Below are positions 17,704 to 26,234 of a stretch of DNA of 50,848 nt, in pieces. The stretch lies in contig JAGYPB010000016.1 in assembly GCA_018399135.1 (NCBI GenBank), forward strand, positions 1 to 50,848. Direction: 5' to 3'. The stretch's first letter is position 1. Each line of letters starts with the position of its first letter. Origin of the DNA: Deltaproteobacteria bacterium. GTDB lineage: Bacteria > Desulfobacterota > Desulfuromonadia > Desulfuromonadales > Geopsychrobacteraceae. A program made the translations under genes and the position numbers. Below the pieces are notes generated by a model, which saw nothing but the letters and a program-made list of their open reading frames with translations, searched no databases and was not told the origin of the DNA.

Positions 17704-18908
17704 CCTGGTGTCCCTGGAGAAAAATGATACGGCGACCGGGATCGGCCAGGGATCGTCTGCATGGCAAAGTAGGGGGGGAGTCGGTTGCTGAAGGAGGTAT
17801 TAAGCAGGATGCTGACCCCAAGGCCGCGCAGAAAAGAGGCTGTTCGGCCCCGCCTGGTTCCCAGCCACATGCCCCGCGCTGCCCGGTCGGCCGCCACCAT
17901 AAACGCCTGGCGTCTGACCCGGTCATAATCGTTCAGCATAGTTTCCAGATCCTGTGAGTGGTGAAAATGGCGGATCAGGATACTGGCAAGGTACTCGGCG
18001 TCAGCGAACCCCGTATTCATCCCCTGACCACCAATCGGACTCATGACATGGGCAGCATCGCCACAGAGGACGATTCTTCGTGTAAAATAGCGGTTGCAGA
18101 CAAAGCGATGAACGTTGAAACAGTTGAGTGTTCCACAATCAGCCGGTATCAGATCCAGGCCGGAGCGTTGTTTTATCCCCATGATGAGGGTAGAACCGTC
18201 CGGGTGTTTCTGATCCTGATTGAGCTGCAGAATCCAGCGTCGCTGCTTCTCTGGCAAGGGAAATGATTCCAGGGCGCCTGCGCGGTTAAAGTAAAGATGA
18301 GCCTTGTTGCCAAAATCTGTCCGATCATGAAAGTCGGCCATGATAAACGAATGCGGGTAGATTCTGGCCTTGATACAGGGAATTGCTGCCGCGGTCCTGA
18401 CGTCACTACGATGGCCGTCACAGCCGACCAGAATCCTGGTTTTCTGTAACTGATCATGGTTGTCGTCAGGACGTAACACCACCTTGATGTGGTTATGTTC
18501 TTCTTCAGCAGTCAGGAAATGACAATGGCGCTGGACCCTGACGCTGCTGAAGTTTTCAAGATTTTCCTCAAGCAAAGAGATGGTTTTTGCCTGCGGAAGG
18601 GACAGGATAAAAGGATATTGTCCCGCCAGGGAGTTGAAGCGTAACTCGCCACGGAGTTTTTTTTCTTCAAAAATCCTGGCGTGATCAATCTTGACGGCTT
18701 CTTTGATAAAGGTCGCATCCAGACCAACCCGGGACAGGATTTCCAGACTCGGGGGGGTGATGCCTATGGCCATGGATTGCCGGGGTTCTGCCGTAGTTTT
18801 TTCTACCAGCAGGGTGCGGATGCCGCCTTGGCCGAGGAGGTTCCCCAGCACTAACCCTACCGGCCCACCTCCAACAATGATGACGTCGTAGTCGCCAGGG
18901 ACGCCCAT
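17700..18908 (-). CDS. FAD-dependent aromatic monooxygenase (group A hydroxylase)
   Basis: A 402-residue flavoprotein of the UbiH/PheA/4-hydroxybenzoate hydroxylase fold. The N-terminal dinucleotide motif is VIIVGGGPVGL, the DG motif is LVGCDGHRSDVR (about residue 165) and the FAD ribityl motif is VLCGDAAHVMSPIGGQGMN. No membrane segment is seen. Its ATG shares one base with the stop of the polyketide synthase gene (TGATG). In phenolic-lipid pathways such an enzyme hydroxylates the resorcinol ring to a quinol. These enzymes use O2, which is odd for an anaerobe. Confidence 0.9.
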   Translation of the reverse strand: MGVPGDYDVIIVGGGPVGLVLGNLLGQGGIRTLLVEKTTAEPRQSMAIGITPPSLEILSRVGLDATFIKEAVKIDHARIFEEKKLRGELRFNSLAGQYPFILSLPQAKTISLLEENLENFSSVRVQRHCHFLTAEEEHNHIKVVLRPDDNHDQLQKTRILVGCDGHRSDVRTAAAIPCIKARIYPHSFIMADFHDRTDFGNKAHLYFNRAGALESFPLPEKQRRWILQLNQDQKHPDGSTLIMGIKQRSGLDLIPADCGTLNCFNVHRFVCNRYFTRRIVLCGDAAHVMSPIGGQGMNTGFADAEYLASILIRHFHHSQDLETMLNDYDRVRRQAFMVAADRAARGMWLGTRRGRTASFLRGLGVSILLNTSFSNRLPPYFAMQTIPGRSRSPYHFSPGTPG

Positions 18909-20008
18909 CAGTTCCCCGGTTCTACCTGCAGCAGGGCCATTTCAGCCGTGAGGCCGGGACCGAAGGCCATTGCTCCAAGCAGTTGCTGGTGATCCGCTTG
19001 TGCTGCTGCGAGGATATCGTGCAGCACAAAAAGGATGGTGGCGCTGCTCATGTTACCGTAGCGGCGAAGAATATCACGTGAAACTGCAACCTTGGCGGCT
19101 GGAAGCTGGAGACCTTCGGCCACTTTATCGATGATTGATTTCCCGCCTGGATGAACCGCCCAGGTATGGACGTCCTGAATGCCCAGGTGGTGACGATCCA
19201 GCAGGGAGGTTGTCAGGTCGGCGATGCCGGCGCCGATGATTTTGGGAACATAACTCGACAGGGAAATGTCAAAACCGTTATCACCGATGCTCCAGGCCAT
19301 GGCATCGACCCCGGAAGGAATCAGGGCTGAGTGAAAATCCATGATCCGGCAGCTGTGACCAGTGGCTGGTGGGCGTGCAGCGACCACCGCCGCTGCTGCG
19401 CCGTCAGCAAAAAGTGCGTTGGCCAGCAGGCTGTCTTCACTGCCGTTCAACTGGAGATGCAGGCTGCAGAGCTCCAGACACATGACCAGGACAACAGCAT
19501 CCGGATCGGCGCGGCAGAATTGGGCCGCCATATTCAGGGCCGGAAACGCAGCATAGCAACCCATAAAACCGAGATGAAAGCGCTGGGTATTGTCGGCCAG
19601 ACCCAGTTCGCGGCAAAGGATATAATCAATGCCCGGATTGAAAAAGCCGGTACAGGATGCGGTAACAACGTGGGTGATGTCTTTAGCGGAAAAACTGTCG
19701 TTGTGGTTAAGGATCTTATGCCCGAGTTCTGCCGCCAGGACGCTTGCTTCTCTGGCGTAAATGTCATTGCGCTGCCGGGTTGTCGGTTGAGTTGCGGTAG
19801 CGTTTTCGGTGAAGGCAAAAAAGCCATCGCCCCAGTCGGGAATAACACTGTGGCGGGTGTCGATGCCGGAATGACGGTAAAGCATGCGGACAAGACGCTT
19901 GTCACGGGGATCCGTGGTCCATTCAAGCATTTGCGCACCAACCTGTTGTTGCTGATAGCAGTGGGCCGGGACGACTGTTTGTGGTTGGTGTAACCAGACC
20001 TGGGTCAC
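18908..20008 (-). CDS. Type III polyketide synthase (chalcone/stilbene synthase family)
   Basis: A 366-residue enzyme, within the normal size range of the family. The catalytic triad is visible: C151 in FMGCYAAFPA, H286 in WAVHPGGKSII and N319 in RRYGNMSSATI. The ADGAAAAVV strand and the C-terminal GAMAFGPGLTAEMALL signature also fit. The start is GTG at 20008 with AGGAG seven bases upstream. Type III enzymes condense malonyl-type units onto an acyl starter and cyclise the chain. Together with the hydroxylase and methyltransferase downstream, a resorcinol- or quinone-type lipid is the best guess; starter and ring type cannot be read from the sequence. Confidence 0.92.
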   Translation of the reverse strand: MTQVWLHQPQTVVPAHCYQQQQVGAQMLEWTTDPRDKRLVRMLYRHSGIDTRHSVIPDWGDGFFAFTENATATQPTTRQRNDIYAREASVLAAELGHKILNHNDSFSAKDITHVVTASCTGFFNPGIDYILCRELGLADNTQRFHLGFMGCYAAFPALNMAAQFCRADPDAVVLVMCLELCSLHLQLNGSEDSLLANALFADGAAAAVVAARPPATGHSCRIMDFHSALIPSGVDAMAWSIGDNGFDISLSSYVPKIIGAGIADLTTSLLDRHHLGIQDVHTWAVHPGGKSIIDKVAEGLQLPAAKVAVSRDILRRYGNMSSATILFVLHDILAAAQADHQQLLGAMAFGPGLTAEMALLQVEPGN

Positions 20009-20160
20009 GGATTTACTCCTGGATCGGTGGGAATGTGAGCTGATGCCGGAATTCTATCAATGGACACTTTCGCCCGGATCTGAAGGTTGTCCTTGACCCT
20101 GACAATCCCCATAAAGTGATGGCGGATCCAGCCTTGAATGACGCTACGAGAGGTCAAAGA

Positions 20161-20629
20161 TCAGGGTTGCTTCAATGGAGGATGAGTCACAGGGGGTTCC
20201 GTGACCGTTGCTGTGATCGTTTGGGTGATATCACGAATCGTTAACGCGAAGGTTAATTCCTCTGGCATCTCGGCAAGAGGGCCCGCAGTAGTCAAGAGTC
20301 TGTCTGGAAGCAAAACCTTCGGTCTCTCCGGTGATCCGGGGAAATGTCTGGGATTCGAACATGGTGCGCATCTCCCTGTCACGCTTGCTGTTGCCGGTAT
20401 CCATGGCTGCAATCGGGACGACAATGAAGGGTATGCTGACCATGTTATCAGTGACGGTGATTTCAAAAGATTCGCAGGCCGCTGTCCCGGTAAAATCCTT
20501 CATTACCGTTTTCTGCACCTGGAAGGTGATGGTACAGCTGCCACGGTAATTCTGCGTGGCAGCGGTGGCTGCCAATGGTGCCATTAACATTGAGATCAAC
20601 AACAAACAACACAACCGCGATTTCTTCAC
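20161..20629 (-). pseudogene. YceI-family lipid-binding protein, frameshifted
   Basis: A GTG at 20629, preceded by GGGAG, opens a signal peptide (VKKSRLCCLLLISMLMAPLA) ending near ATAA. A YceI-like beta barrel follows (FTGTAACESFEITV; VPIAAMDTGNSKRDREMR; FPRITGE). This frame stops at 20231. The expected C-terminal part (LTFALTIRDITQTITATV) is in another frame and ends at 20161. One indel between about 20290 and 20330 would restore a protein of about 155 residues. YceI proteins bind polyisoprenoid or quinone-like lipids in the periplasm, which fits the neighbouring operon, but the link is inference. Confidence 0.75.
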
Positions 20630-20781
20630 CGGCGCTCCCTTCGGTCTAGATGGATTATTTATCCTACTATGCTTGCAGTGGCGATGTAAGGGTGCCTTTG
20701 CCGCTGAAACCTTTTTCGAGGAGGAACCATCGGGAAAAAACACGAATGAGCGACGATAGTTGTTTATTATTGATGGGTGGT

Positions 20782-21591
20782 TTAGCTGGCGCGCAGCTTC
20801 TCAATAAAGTCATGCCAGGCCTGCCAGTACTTGTCTTGCTGGTGCGATAAGGTGTCGTTGTGTCCGGCCCCTTCAATCATATGTAGAGTTTTATGATGCC
20901 CGGCACGGGCGAACAGTTGTTCTGCCATGGCTGGAGGAACAATTGTGTCCCTCGTTCCTTGAAGTATCAACAAGGGAGAGTTGATCTGGTCGATCCTGGC
21001 CAGGGTGTCGTAGCTCGAGTGCAACAGCCAACCGAAAAGAAAGTAAAGAATCGGGTTGTGCATGCGTCCCATCGCTTCAATGGAGGTAAAGGGGGATTCC
21101 AGCACCAGGCCAGCCGGTGTTTCTTCGAGGGCAAGTTGGGTAGCCACTGCGGCACCGAGGGATCGACCGAAATAGATGATGCGGTCATTGCCCCAGCCGT
21201 TGTCGTGCAACCAGTTCATTGCGCCACGGGCGTCGGCATAAGTGCCCTCTTCACTGATTTTTCCGGCGCTGTTGCCATAGCCTCGGTAGTCGATAATGAA
21301 AACGCTGACGCCGAGGTGTCGGTGAAACAGGCGCAGGTTGTCGACACGGTGGGAGATGTTGCCGGCGTTGCCATGAAAAAAAAGGATCACCGGTGTGCCG
21401 GGTTGGCCAGCTATAAACCAGCCGTGCAGACCGGTACCATCTGCGGCAGTGAAGTAGATCTCATCGTAAGTCAGACCGACGCTGTGGGGCGTCATGACCA
21501 GTTCGCGGGTCGGGAAGAAAATAAAGGCGTCGTCCATCGCACAACCGCCCAGCAGTATGAGGAATAATCCAGCCACCAGTGCAGTTGTCAT
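20782..21591 (-). CDS. Lipoprotein alpha/beta hydrolase (BEM46-like)
   Basis: About 269 residues from the ATG at 21591, which is preceded by AAGG; an upstream TTG at 21627 is less likely. The N-terminus is a lipoprotein signal with lipobox LLGGC (Cys about 17). The hydrolase core shows an oxyanion loop FFHGNAGN, the nucleophile elbow GRSLGAA, the acid in LQGTRDTIVPP and the His in GAGHNDT. It is a membrane-anchored serine esterase or thioesterase of unknown substrate. It is transcribed in the same direction as the polyketide operon but separated from it by the yceI-like gene. Confidence 0.87.
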   Translation of the reverse strand: MTTALVAGLFLILLGGCAMDDAFIFFPTRELVMTPHSVGLTYDEIYFTAADGTGLHGWFIAGQPGTPVILFFHGNAGNISHRVDNLRLFHRHLGVSVFIIDYRGYGNSAGKISEEGTYADARGAMNWLHDNGWGNDRIIYFGRSLGAAVATQLALEETPAGLVLESPFTSIEAMGRMHNPILYFLFGWLLHSSYDTLARIDQINSPLLILQGTRDTIVPPAMAEQLFARAGHHKTLHMIEGAGHNDTLSHQQDKYWQAWHDFIEKLRAS

Positions 21592-21660
21592 GCTGGTAAC
21601 CTTATGAAAAAGCATCAGGAATCCCAATCAGAAGCAGTAGAAGATAGGCGCGGATTACTT

Positions 21661-21732
21661 ATCTGAAGGTAACTATTCAGCTATGGCCTTGCACCGGATC
21701 ACCTATCCTGTGCTGAACTGATACATCTGAAG
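21661..21732. mobile_element. 56-bp miniature element (copy 1) with 8-bp target duplications
   Basis: The element spans 21669-21724. It starts GTAACTATTCAGC and ends GCTGAACTGATAC, which are inverted ends with 10 of 13 matches. Inside, GCACCGGAT and ATCCTGTGC form a near-perfect inner stem. The flanks are perfect 8-bp direct repeats ATCTGAAG at 21661-21668 and 21725-21732. It lies between the divergently transcribed hydrolase and ADP-ribosylglycohydrolase genes. It is the same family as 35760-35903 and 49129-49184. Confidence 0.85.
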
Positions 21733-21785
21733 TATAGTTAAAGAATCAAGGTCTGGCAAATGAGTGGAAAGTTCAGGAGGGTAAC

Positions 21786-22562
21786 ATGCTCGGTGCTTTG
21801 CTGGGAGATATGGTTGGCAGTCGCTTTGAATGGCACAACTATCAGGCCAAGGATTTTGAGCTGTGCCACGCCGCTTGCCGGGCAACAGATGATTCGGTGC
21901 TGACCATTGCTACAGCGCAGGCCTTGCTCGATCAGGTTCCTTTTGGCGAGGCTTATCGCTGCTGGTATCGCCGTTATCCCCATGCCGGTTATGGCGGCAG
22001 CTTTGCTGCCTGGGCCGCAGGCGATAGTTTTAAGGGGTACAATAGTTTTGGTAATGGTTCGGCCATGCGGGTGGCACCGGTGGGGTGGTACGGAAAAACC
22101 CTGGATGAGGTGATGAGGTTGGCACGGCAGAGTGCCCTGCCGACTCACAATCATCCGGAAGGGATCAAGGGTGCACAGGCCGTTGCTGCGACGATTTTTC
22201 TGGCTCGATGTGGTGAGTCGAAGCAACAGATGAAAAGCTGGATCGAAGAGACTTTTTTTTATGATCTAGCCATGACCCCGGATGATATCCGTCCCGACTA
22301 TACTTTTGATGTCACCTGTCAGGGTTCGGTACCCCAGGCGATCAGTTGCTTTTTGCACAGCAACAATTATGAAGATGCTATCCGTACGGCCGTCTCCATT
22401 GGCGGTGACTCCGATACCATCGCCTGTATCAGCGGCAGTATCGCTGAGGCCTACTATGGCAGTATTCCTGACCCACTGGGGAAGTGGTGTCTGGCCAATC
22501 TGGATGTGTCTCAACGCCAACTGGTGAAACGCTTTCGCCACGAGGTGATGGGGGCGAACTAA
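21786..22562 (+). CDS. ADP-ribosylglycohydrolase family protein (DraG-like)
   Basis: A 258-residue protein starting at an ATG preceded by CAGGAGGGTAAC. Family motifs are clear: GDMVGSRFE near the N-terminus, TDDSVLT (first di-metal site), GNGSAMRV, THNHPEGIKGA and the C-terminal metal site GGDSDTIACISGSIAEAYYG. These enzymes remove ADP-ribose from proteins or small substrates using two Mg ions. No ADP-ribosyltransferase partner (DraT) is visible here, so a nitrogenase role is not supported. The stop overlaps the stop of the convergent MBL gene by 4 bases. Confidence 0.92.
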   Translation: MLGALLGDMVGSRFEWHNYQAKDFELCHAACRATDDSVLTIATAQALLDQVPFGEAYRCWYRRYPHAGYGGSFAAWAAGDSFKGYNSFGNGSAMRVAPVGWYGKTLDEVMRLARQSALPTHNHPEGIKGAQAVAATIFLARCGESKQQMKSWIEETFFYDLAMTPDDIRPDYTFDVTCQGSVPQAISCFLHSNNYEDAIRTAVSIGGDSDTIACISGSIAEAYYGSIPDPLGKWCLANLDVSQRQLVKRFRHEVMGAN

Positions 22563-23398
22563 ACCTCAAGGGTTGCACCGACGGTTGCCGAGAAAAAGCG
22601 CTCTCCAAACCGTTCCGCCAGGGCCAGAGCGCCGTTACGACCGGTGCAATGGGACGCGCCAATGTGGGTGATGCCTTCGCTTTCCAGCCGATCCATTGTT
22701 GCCTTGAGCTGGTCTTTGCCGCTGTACATCAGATGGGTGCCACCGACGACTGCATGGATACGATCTACACCGGTGACTGCGACGGCATGGTCGATGATGT
22801 TGATCAGTCCGGCGTGAGCGCATCCGAGGAGGAGCACCAGCCCCTTTTCGGTACGAAGAAAGAGGGATAAATCGTCCTTCAGGGGATCACTGTCAAGTTT
22901 CCCCTCTGAAATCTCAATAACCAGTTTCGGGTCGCCGGTTTCATGCCGGTTGGTTCGCGGAACGTCCCCCGAAAGTAGAATGTTTTCGGCGATATTGATG
23001 GGCCCCGTTGACAGCTGAAATCTGGCGCCCAAGGTTTCGAGTTCTTTTTGCTCCCAGGCAATACCGATGTTGCGTAAGGGGCCGCCATGGCTGCTGAAGC
23101 GCTGGTTGAACAGCTCCGGGTGAGCGTAGATGGCAATGGATCCGGTTTTTTCCAGCACCTGCTTGAGACCACCGGTATGGTCAAAGTGGCCGTGGCTGAG
23201 GATGATTCCATCCAGTCGACGAAGGTCGATTCCGAGGCGTTCGGTATTGTTGATGATGGTCAGTCCGCCACCGGTATCAAACAGGTAGGTGCCGCTGGTT
23301 GTTTCAACCAGACAACTGAAACCATATTCCCCCAACAGGCCGAAAGGAGAAGCTTTTTCAACACAATTTTCGCACAGAATTGTCAGTTTCACGCTCAT
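22559..23398 (-). CDS. MBL-fold metallo-hydrolase (COG1237 type)
   Basis: A 279-residue protein. The N-terminus (LTILCENCVE...LLGEYGFSCLVE) and metal motif SHGHFDHTGG match the family that includes the archaeal dihydropterin-ribofuranosyl-aminobenzene phosphate synthase. Further His residues (AHPELF; CAHAGLINII; ASHCTGRNGA) supply the other ligands. The exact reaction is unknown in bacteria. GGAG precedes the ATG. It shares a direction with the Nudix gene upstream (19 bases apart), so the two form a probable operon. Confidence 0.88.
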   Translation of the reverse strand: MSVKLTILCENCVEKASPFGLLGEYGFSCLVETTSGTYLFDTGGGLTIINNTERLGIDLRRLDGIILSHGHFDHTGGLKQVLEKTGSIAIYAHPELFNQRFSSHGGPLRNIGIAWEQKELETLGARFQLSTGPINIAENILLSGDVPRTNRHETGDPKLVIEISEGKLDSDPLKDDLSLFLRTEKGLVLLLGCAHAGLINIIDHAVAVTGVDRIHAVVGGTHLMYSGKDQLKATMDRLESEGITHIGASHCTGRNGALALAERFGERFFSATVGATLEV

Positions 23399-23417
23399 TT
23401 GGTTATCTCCGGGTATT

Positions 23418-23837
23418 CTATTCTTCCTGATGACCGTGGTGTTTCAGCCACTCGATAAATGGTTTGTCAGCGGGTAAAATCCGATAGTTGTCCAGCTGGT
23501 CAAAGGGAACCCAGGCGTGGTCAGCTACTTCCAGGTGCTTTATTGTACCGCCGGCAAGTCGACACAAGTAACCGTCGATCCTGACCGTTCCCCATTCGTA
23601 AGAATAATGGACTCTTTCGAGCAGTCGATCAATATCAATAGCGATGTCGATTTCTTCGCGCAATTCACGTTGCAGTGCCGTCTCAGGGGCTTCCCCCGTT
23701 TCAAGCTTGCCTCCAGGGAATTCCCAATAGCCGCCCAGGCGTTTATCATCGGGGCGCAAGGTCAGCAGTACTTTTTTCTGATGAATGATGATAGCTGCAC
23801 AGACAATGGTTGGCTGTGCTGTTTGTGGTGTGTCCAT
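23418..23837 (-). CDS. mutT: MutT-type Nudix hydrolase
   Basis: A 139-residue protein with the Nudix box GGKLETGEAPETALQRELREEIDI, matching GX5EX7REUXEE except that the last Gly is Asp. The N-terminal IVCAAIIIHQKKVLLTLRP and a C-terminal WVPFDQLDNYRILPADK resemble 8-oxo-dGTP diphosphatases, which clean oxidised nucleotides from the pool. It is first in a two-gene unit with the MBL hydrolase and divergent from ubiE. Confidence 0.85.
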   Translation of the reverse strand: MDTPQTAQPTIVCAAIIIHQKKVLLTLRPDDKRLGGYWEFPGGKLETGEAPETALQRELREEIDIAIDIDRLLERVHYSYEWGTVRIDGYLCRLAGGTIKHLEVADHAWVPFDQLDNYRILPADKPFIEWLKHHGHQEE

Positions 23838-23870
23838 TGATTTTCTTTCAGATTCCTGATAGCGGGTTTT

Positions 23871-23898
23871 TTGTTGGTGCTGCCAAACACTCTATGAT
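23871..23898 (+). promoter_or_regulatory. Possible sigma-70 promoter of ubiE
   Basis: TTGTTG (23871-23876), a 16-base spacer and TATGAT (23893-23898) lie about 45 bases before the ubiE ATG in the divergent mutT/ubiE gap. The -35 match is only fair. Confidence 0.35.
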
Positions 23899-23942
23899 AG
23901 AAACATCCTCCGTGACAATCCCGTTCTGCCAGGAGTTATCTC

Positions 23943-24659
23943 ATGTATCAGATTTCCGACAAGGGCCGCGGTGTGCGGCAGATGTTCGATGATATTTCCG
24001 GTCGTTACGATCTGCTTAATCGGGTTCTGTCCCTGGGGATCGACCGGCGCTGGCGGCGCTTTGCCGTCAGTCAGTTGAAGATACCCAAAAACGGCCTGGT
24101 GCTTGATATCGCTACCGGCACCTGCGATGTAGCTCTGGAGGTTGCCGCTCAGACTGACCCATCGGTGAAGATCGTTGGTGAAGATTTTACACAAGGGATG
24201 CTGGTTCAGGGGCAGGCCAAACTGAAACAGTCGCCCTATGGTGAGCGGGTCATGCTGGTCAACGCTCCGTGCGAAGCGATCCCCCATCCGGACAACTGTT
24301 TTGATGGTGTTACCATTGCCTTTGGCATTCGCAATGTGGTTGACCGGGAGGTGGGTCTGCGTGAGATGGTGCGGGTGCTCAAACCGGGGGGGCGGGCGGT
24401 AATTCTTGAGTTTTCCCATCCGAAAAATGACTTTTTCAGAAAAATATATTATTTTTACTTCCAGAAAGTCCTGCCGACGATCGGTGGGCTAGTATCCAAA
24501 CGTAGTGCCTATCAATATCTGCCTGACTCGGTTCTTGATTTTCCAGCGCAGAATGATTTTGCCGCAATGATGACGGAAGCGGGATTCGCACGGGTTCAGT
24601 ATGTTGATTTAACCTATGGTATCGCGACTGTCTATGTGGGGGATAAGAAACGCAATTAA
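23943..24659 (+). CDS. ubiE: Menaquinone/ubiquinone C-methyltransferase
   Basis: A 238-residue protein. The N-terminal FDDISGRYDLLNRVLSLGIDRRWR, SAM motif I LVLDIATGTCDVAL and FGIRNVVDREVGLREMVRVLKPGG are the hallmark blocks of UbiE/MenG. It methylates the ring of demethylmenaquinone in the last step of menaquinone synthesis; menaquinone is the expected respiratory quinone in this lineage. AGGAG lies upstream of the ATG. It appears monocistronic, with a strong terminator downstream at 24803. Confidence 0.92.
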   Translation: MYQISDKGRGVRQMFDDISGRYDLLNRVLSLGIDRRWRRFAVSQLKIPKNGLVLDIATGTCDVALEVAAQTDPSVKIVGEDFTQGMLVQGQAKLKQSPYGERVMLVNAPCEAIPHPDNCFDGVTIAFGIRNVVDREVGLREMVRVLKPGGRAVILEFSHPKNDFFRKIYYFYFQKVLPTIGGLVSKRSAYQYLPDSVLDFPAQNDFAAMMTEAGFARVQYVDLTYGIATVYVGDKKRN

Positions 24660-24802
24660 TTCGTACATGGGGTTGTAGTAAATATGTAGATCAGTTTATT
24701 CTTGATTTTTCGTCCTGAATAAAAAACAATGTACAACAGTTTGATTATTTTTTTGAAGGTACTTATGAAACAGAGTACAGCTGTTTGTCCCGGGCAATGA
24801 TG

Positions 24803-24846
24803 CCGCCACTATTTGGTTTTTTTAAAACCGGTTGGCGGTTTTTTTT
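24803..24846 (+). terminator. Rho-independent terminator after ubiE
   Basis: The stem CCGCCA (24803-24808) / TGGCGG (24833-24838), with additional AACC/GGTT pairing inside, is followed by eight T residues (24839-24846). It lies between ubiE and the liv operon. Confidence 0.8.
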
Positions 24847-24909
24847 GTGGGGTTTCAACCCCTTAAAACAGTGTTACAGGATTCATCAACTATCATCAAG
24901 GAGGTTAAA

Positions 24910-26076
24910 ATGAAGAAAAGTCTGCTCCTGTTTGTGGCTCTGGTTTTATTTGTTCTGCCGGCCGTCTCGGCGCTAGCCGCCGATACCATCAAGATAGGTT
25001 TTAACATTTCCCTTACCGGGGATATCCCCAAGGTTGGGGAGTCCTCCAAATTTGCTGCCGAAATGCTTAAGGCTGATATCAATGCGGCCGGCGGTCTTGA
25101 GGTCGGTGGTAAAAAGTATATGCTTGATTTTATTTATGAAGACAATGAGTCCAAGGCCGAATCGGCGGTTACGGCGATGTTCAAATTGATCGACCGCGAT
25201 CAGGTTCTGGCAGTGGTTGGGCCCAATTCTTCCAAGCAGGCAGTTCCTGCCGGTCAGATAGCCAATGACAACCGGACGGTGATGGTCTCCCCCTGGTCGA
25301 CAAATCCTGATGCAACGCTGGAGCGTCCCTGGGTATTTCGCGCAGCTTTTCTCGACCCCTTTCAAGGGCCGGTAGCCGTCAATTTCGCCGTTAAGACTTT
25401 TAACGCCAAAACCGCCGCCGTTATTTATGATCTTTCTAACGATTATTCAAAAGGTCTGGCCGAAATTTTCAAGCAGGTGTTTGAAGAAAAGATGGGGGCG
25501 CGTAGCGTTGTCGCTTTTGAGAGTCACGGCACCCGAGACCAGGACTTCTCCGCACAGCTGACCACGATCATCAACCGCAAGCCCGACTTTATTTTTGTTC
25601 CCAACAACTATAATCAGGTGGCTCTGATCGTACGTCAGGCTCGCCAGCAGGGGTATACCGGTGAAATCATGGGCTCCGACGCATGGGGTTCAGCTGAATT
25701 GATGACCCTGTGTGGTGATGTTTGTAAAGGGTTGCACTTTTCTACCCATTATGCTGCAGCTGGTGCCACCGGTGCGACTAAAGAGTTCATCGACCGCTAT
25801 ACTGCTACCTATGGTTACACTCCGGACGATGTTGCCGCCCTGACTTGGGACGCGACCAATGTTGTGTTGCAGGGGATCCAGAACACCGGTAAACTGACTG
25901 GCCGTTTGCGTGCCGACCGCCAGGCTGTCCTTGATGGAATGAAGGCCATTACCAGCTTTGATGGAATTACCGGCAGTATGAAGTTCGATGAAGAGGGCGA
26001 TCCAGTCAAGTGCGCCGTGGTGGTTCAGATCAGCCAGACCGGTGAGTTTGAATTCAAGGAGTCGGTATGTCCCTGA
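24910..26076 (+). CDS. livJ: Branched-chain amino-acid ABC transporter, substrate-binding protein
   Basis: A 388-residue periplasmic protein. The ATG at 24910 has AAGGAGG five bases upstream, so the upstream in-frame ATG at 24832 is rejected. The signal peptide MKKSLLLFVALVLFVLPAVS ends near ALA. The mature protein starts with the type I receptor fold (IKIGFNISLTGDIPKVGES) and has VVGPNSSKQAVPAGQIA and VMVSPWSTNP, typical of LivJ/LivK-like receptors. It is the first gene of livJ-H-M-G-F. The ligand is probably a hydrophobic amino acid, but related receptors bind other small solutes. Confidence 0.9.
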   Translation: MKKSLLLFVALVLFVLPAVSALAADTIKIGFNISLTGDIPKVGESSKFAAEMLKADINAAGGLEVGGKKYMLDFIYEDNESKAESAVTAMFKLIDRDQVLAVVGPNSSKQAVPAGQIANDNRTVMVSPWSTNPDATLERPWVFRAAFLDPFQGPVAVNFAVKTFNAKTAAVIYDLSNDYSKGLAEIFKQVFEEKMGARSVVAFESHGTRDQDFSAQLTTIINRKPDFIFVPNNYNQVALIVRQARQQGYTGEIMGSDAWGSAELMTLCGDVCKGLHFSTHYAAAGATGATKEFIDRYTATYGYTPDDVAALTWDATNVVLQGIQNTGKLTGRLRADRQAVLDGMKAITSFDGITGSMKFDEEGDPVKCAVVVQISQTGEFEFKESVCP

Positions 26077-26091
26077 TCGTCTGATATGATG

Positions 26092-26136
26092 ACATCCCGT
26101 TATGCCGATTCGACGCAACATGGCATAGCGGGATGT
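26092..26136 (+). promoter_or_regulatory. Intercistronic hairpin between livJ and livH
   Basis: A 15-bp stem with one G-T pair (26092-26106 with 26122-26136) lies just after the receptor gene, followed by only TTT. Hairpins here commonly stabilise the receptor mRNA or partly terminate transcription so that the receptor is made in excess of the membrane parts. Confidence 0.6.
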
Positions 26137-26234
26137 TTCCATTTCATCAACTGTAAGGCTACTTACAGTGACAAGGAACTCTGCTTGTTCGTTCCGGCGG
26201 GATGTTCTTTGTGGTTACAGACAAAAGGTTCGTG

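Noticed and set aside
22429-22870. ORFs on both strands across the ADP-ribosylglycohydrolase / MBL junction
   Set aside because: They are out-of-frame shadows of two well-supported convergent genes that overlap by 4 bp.
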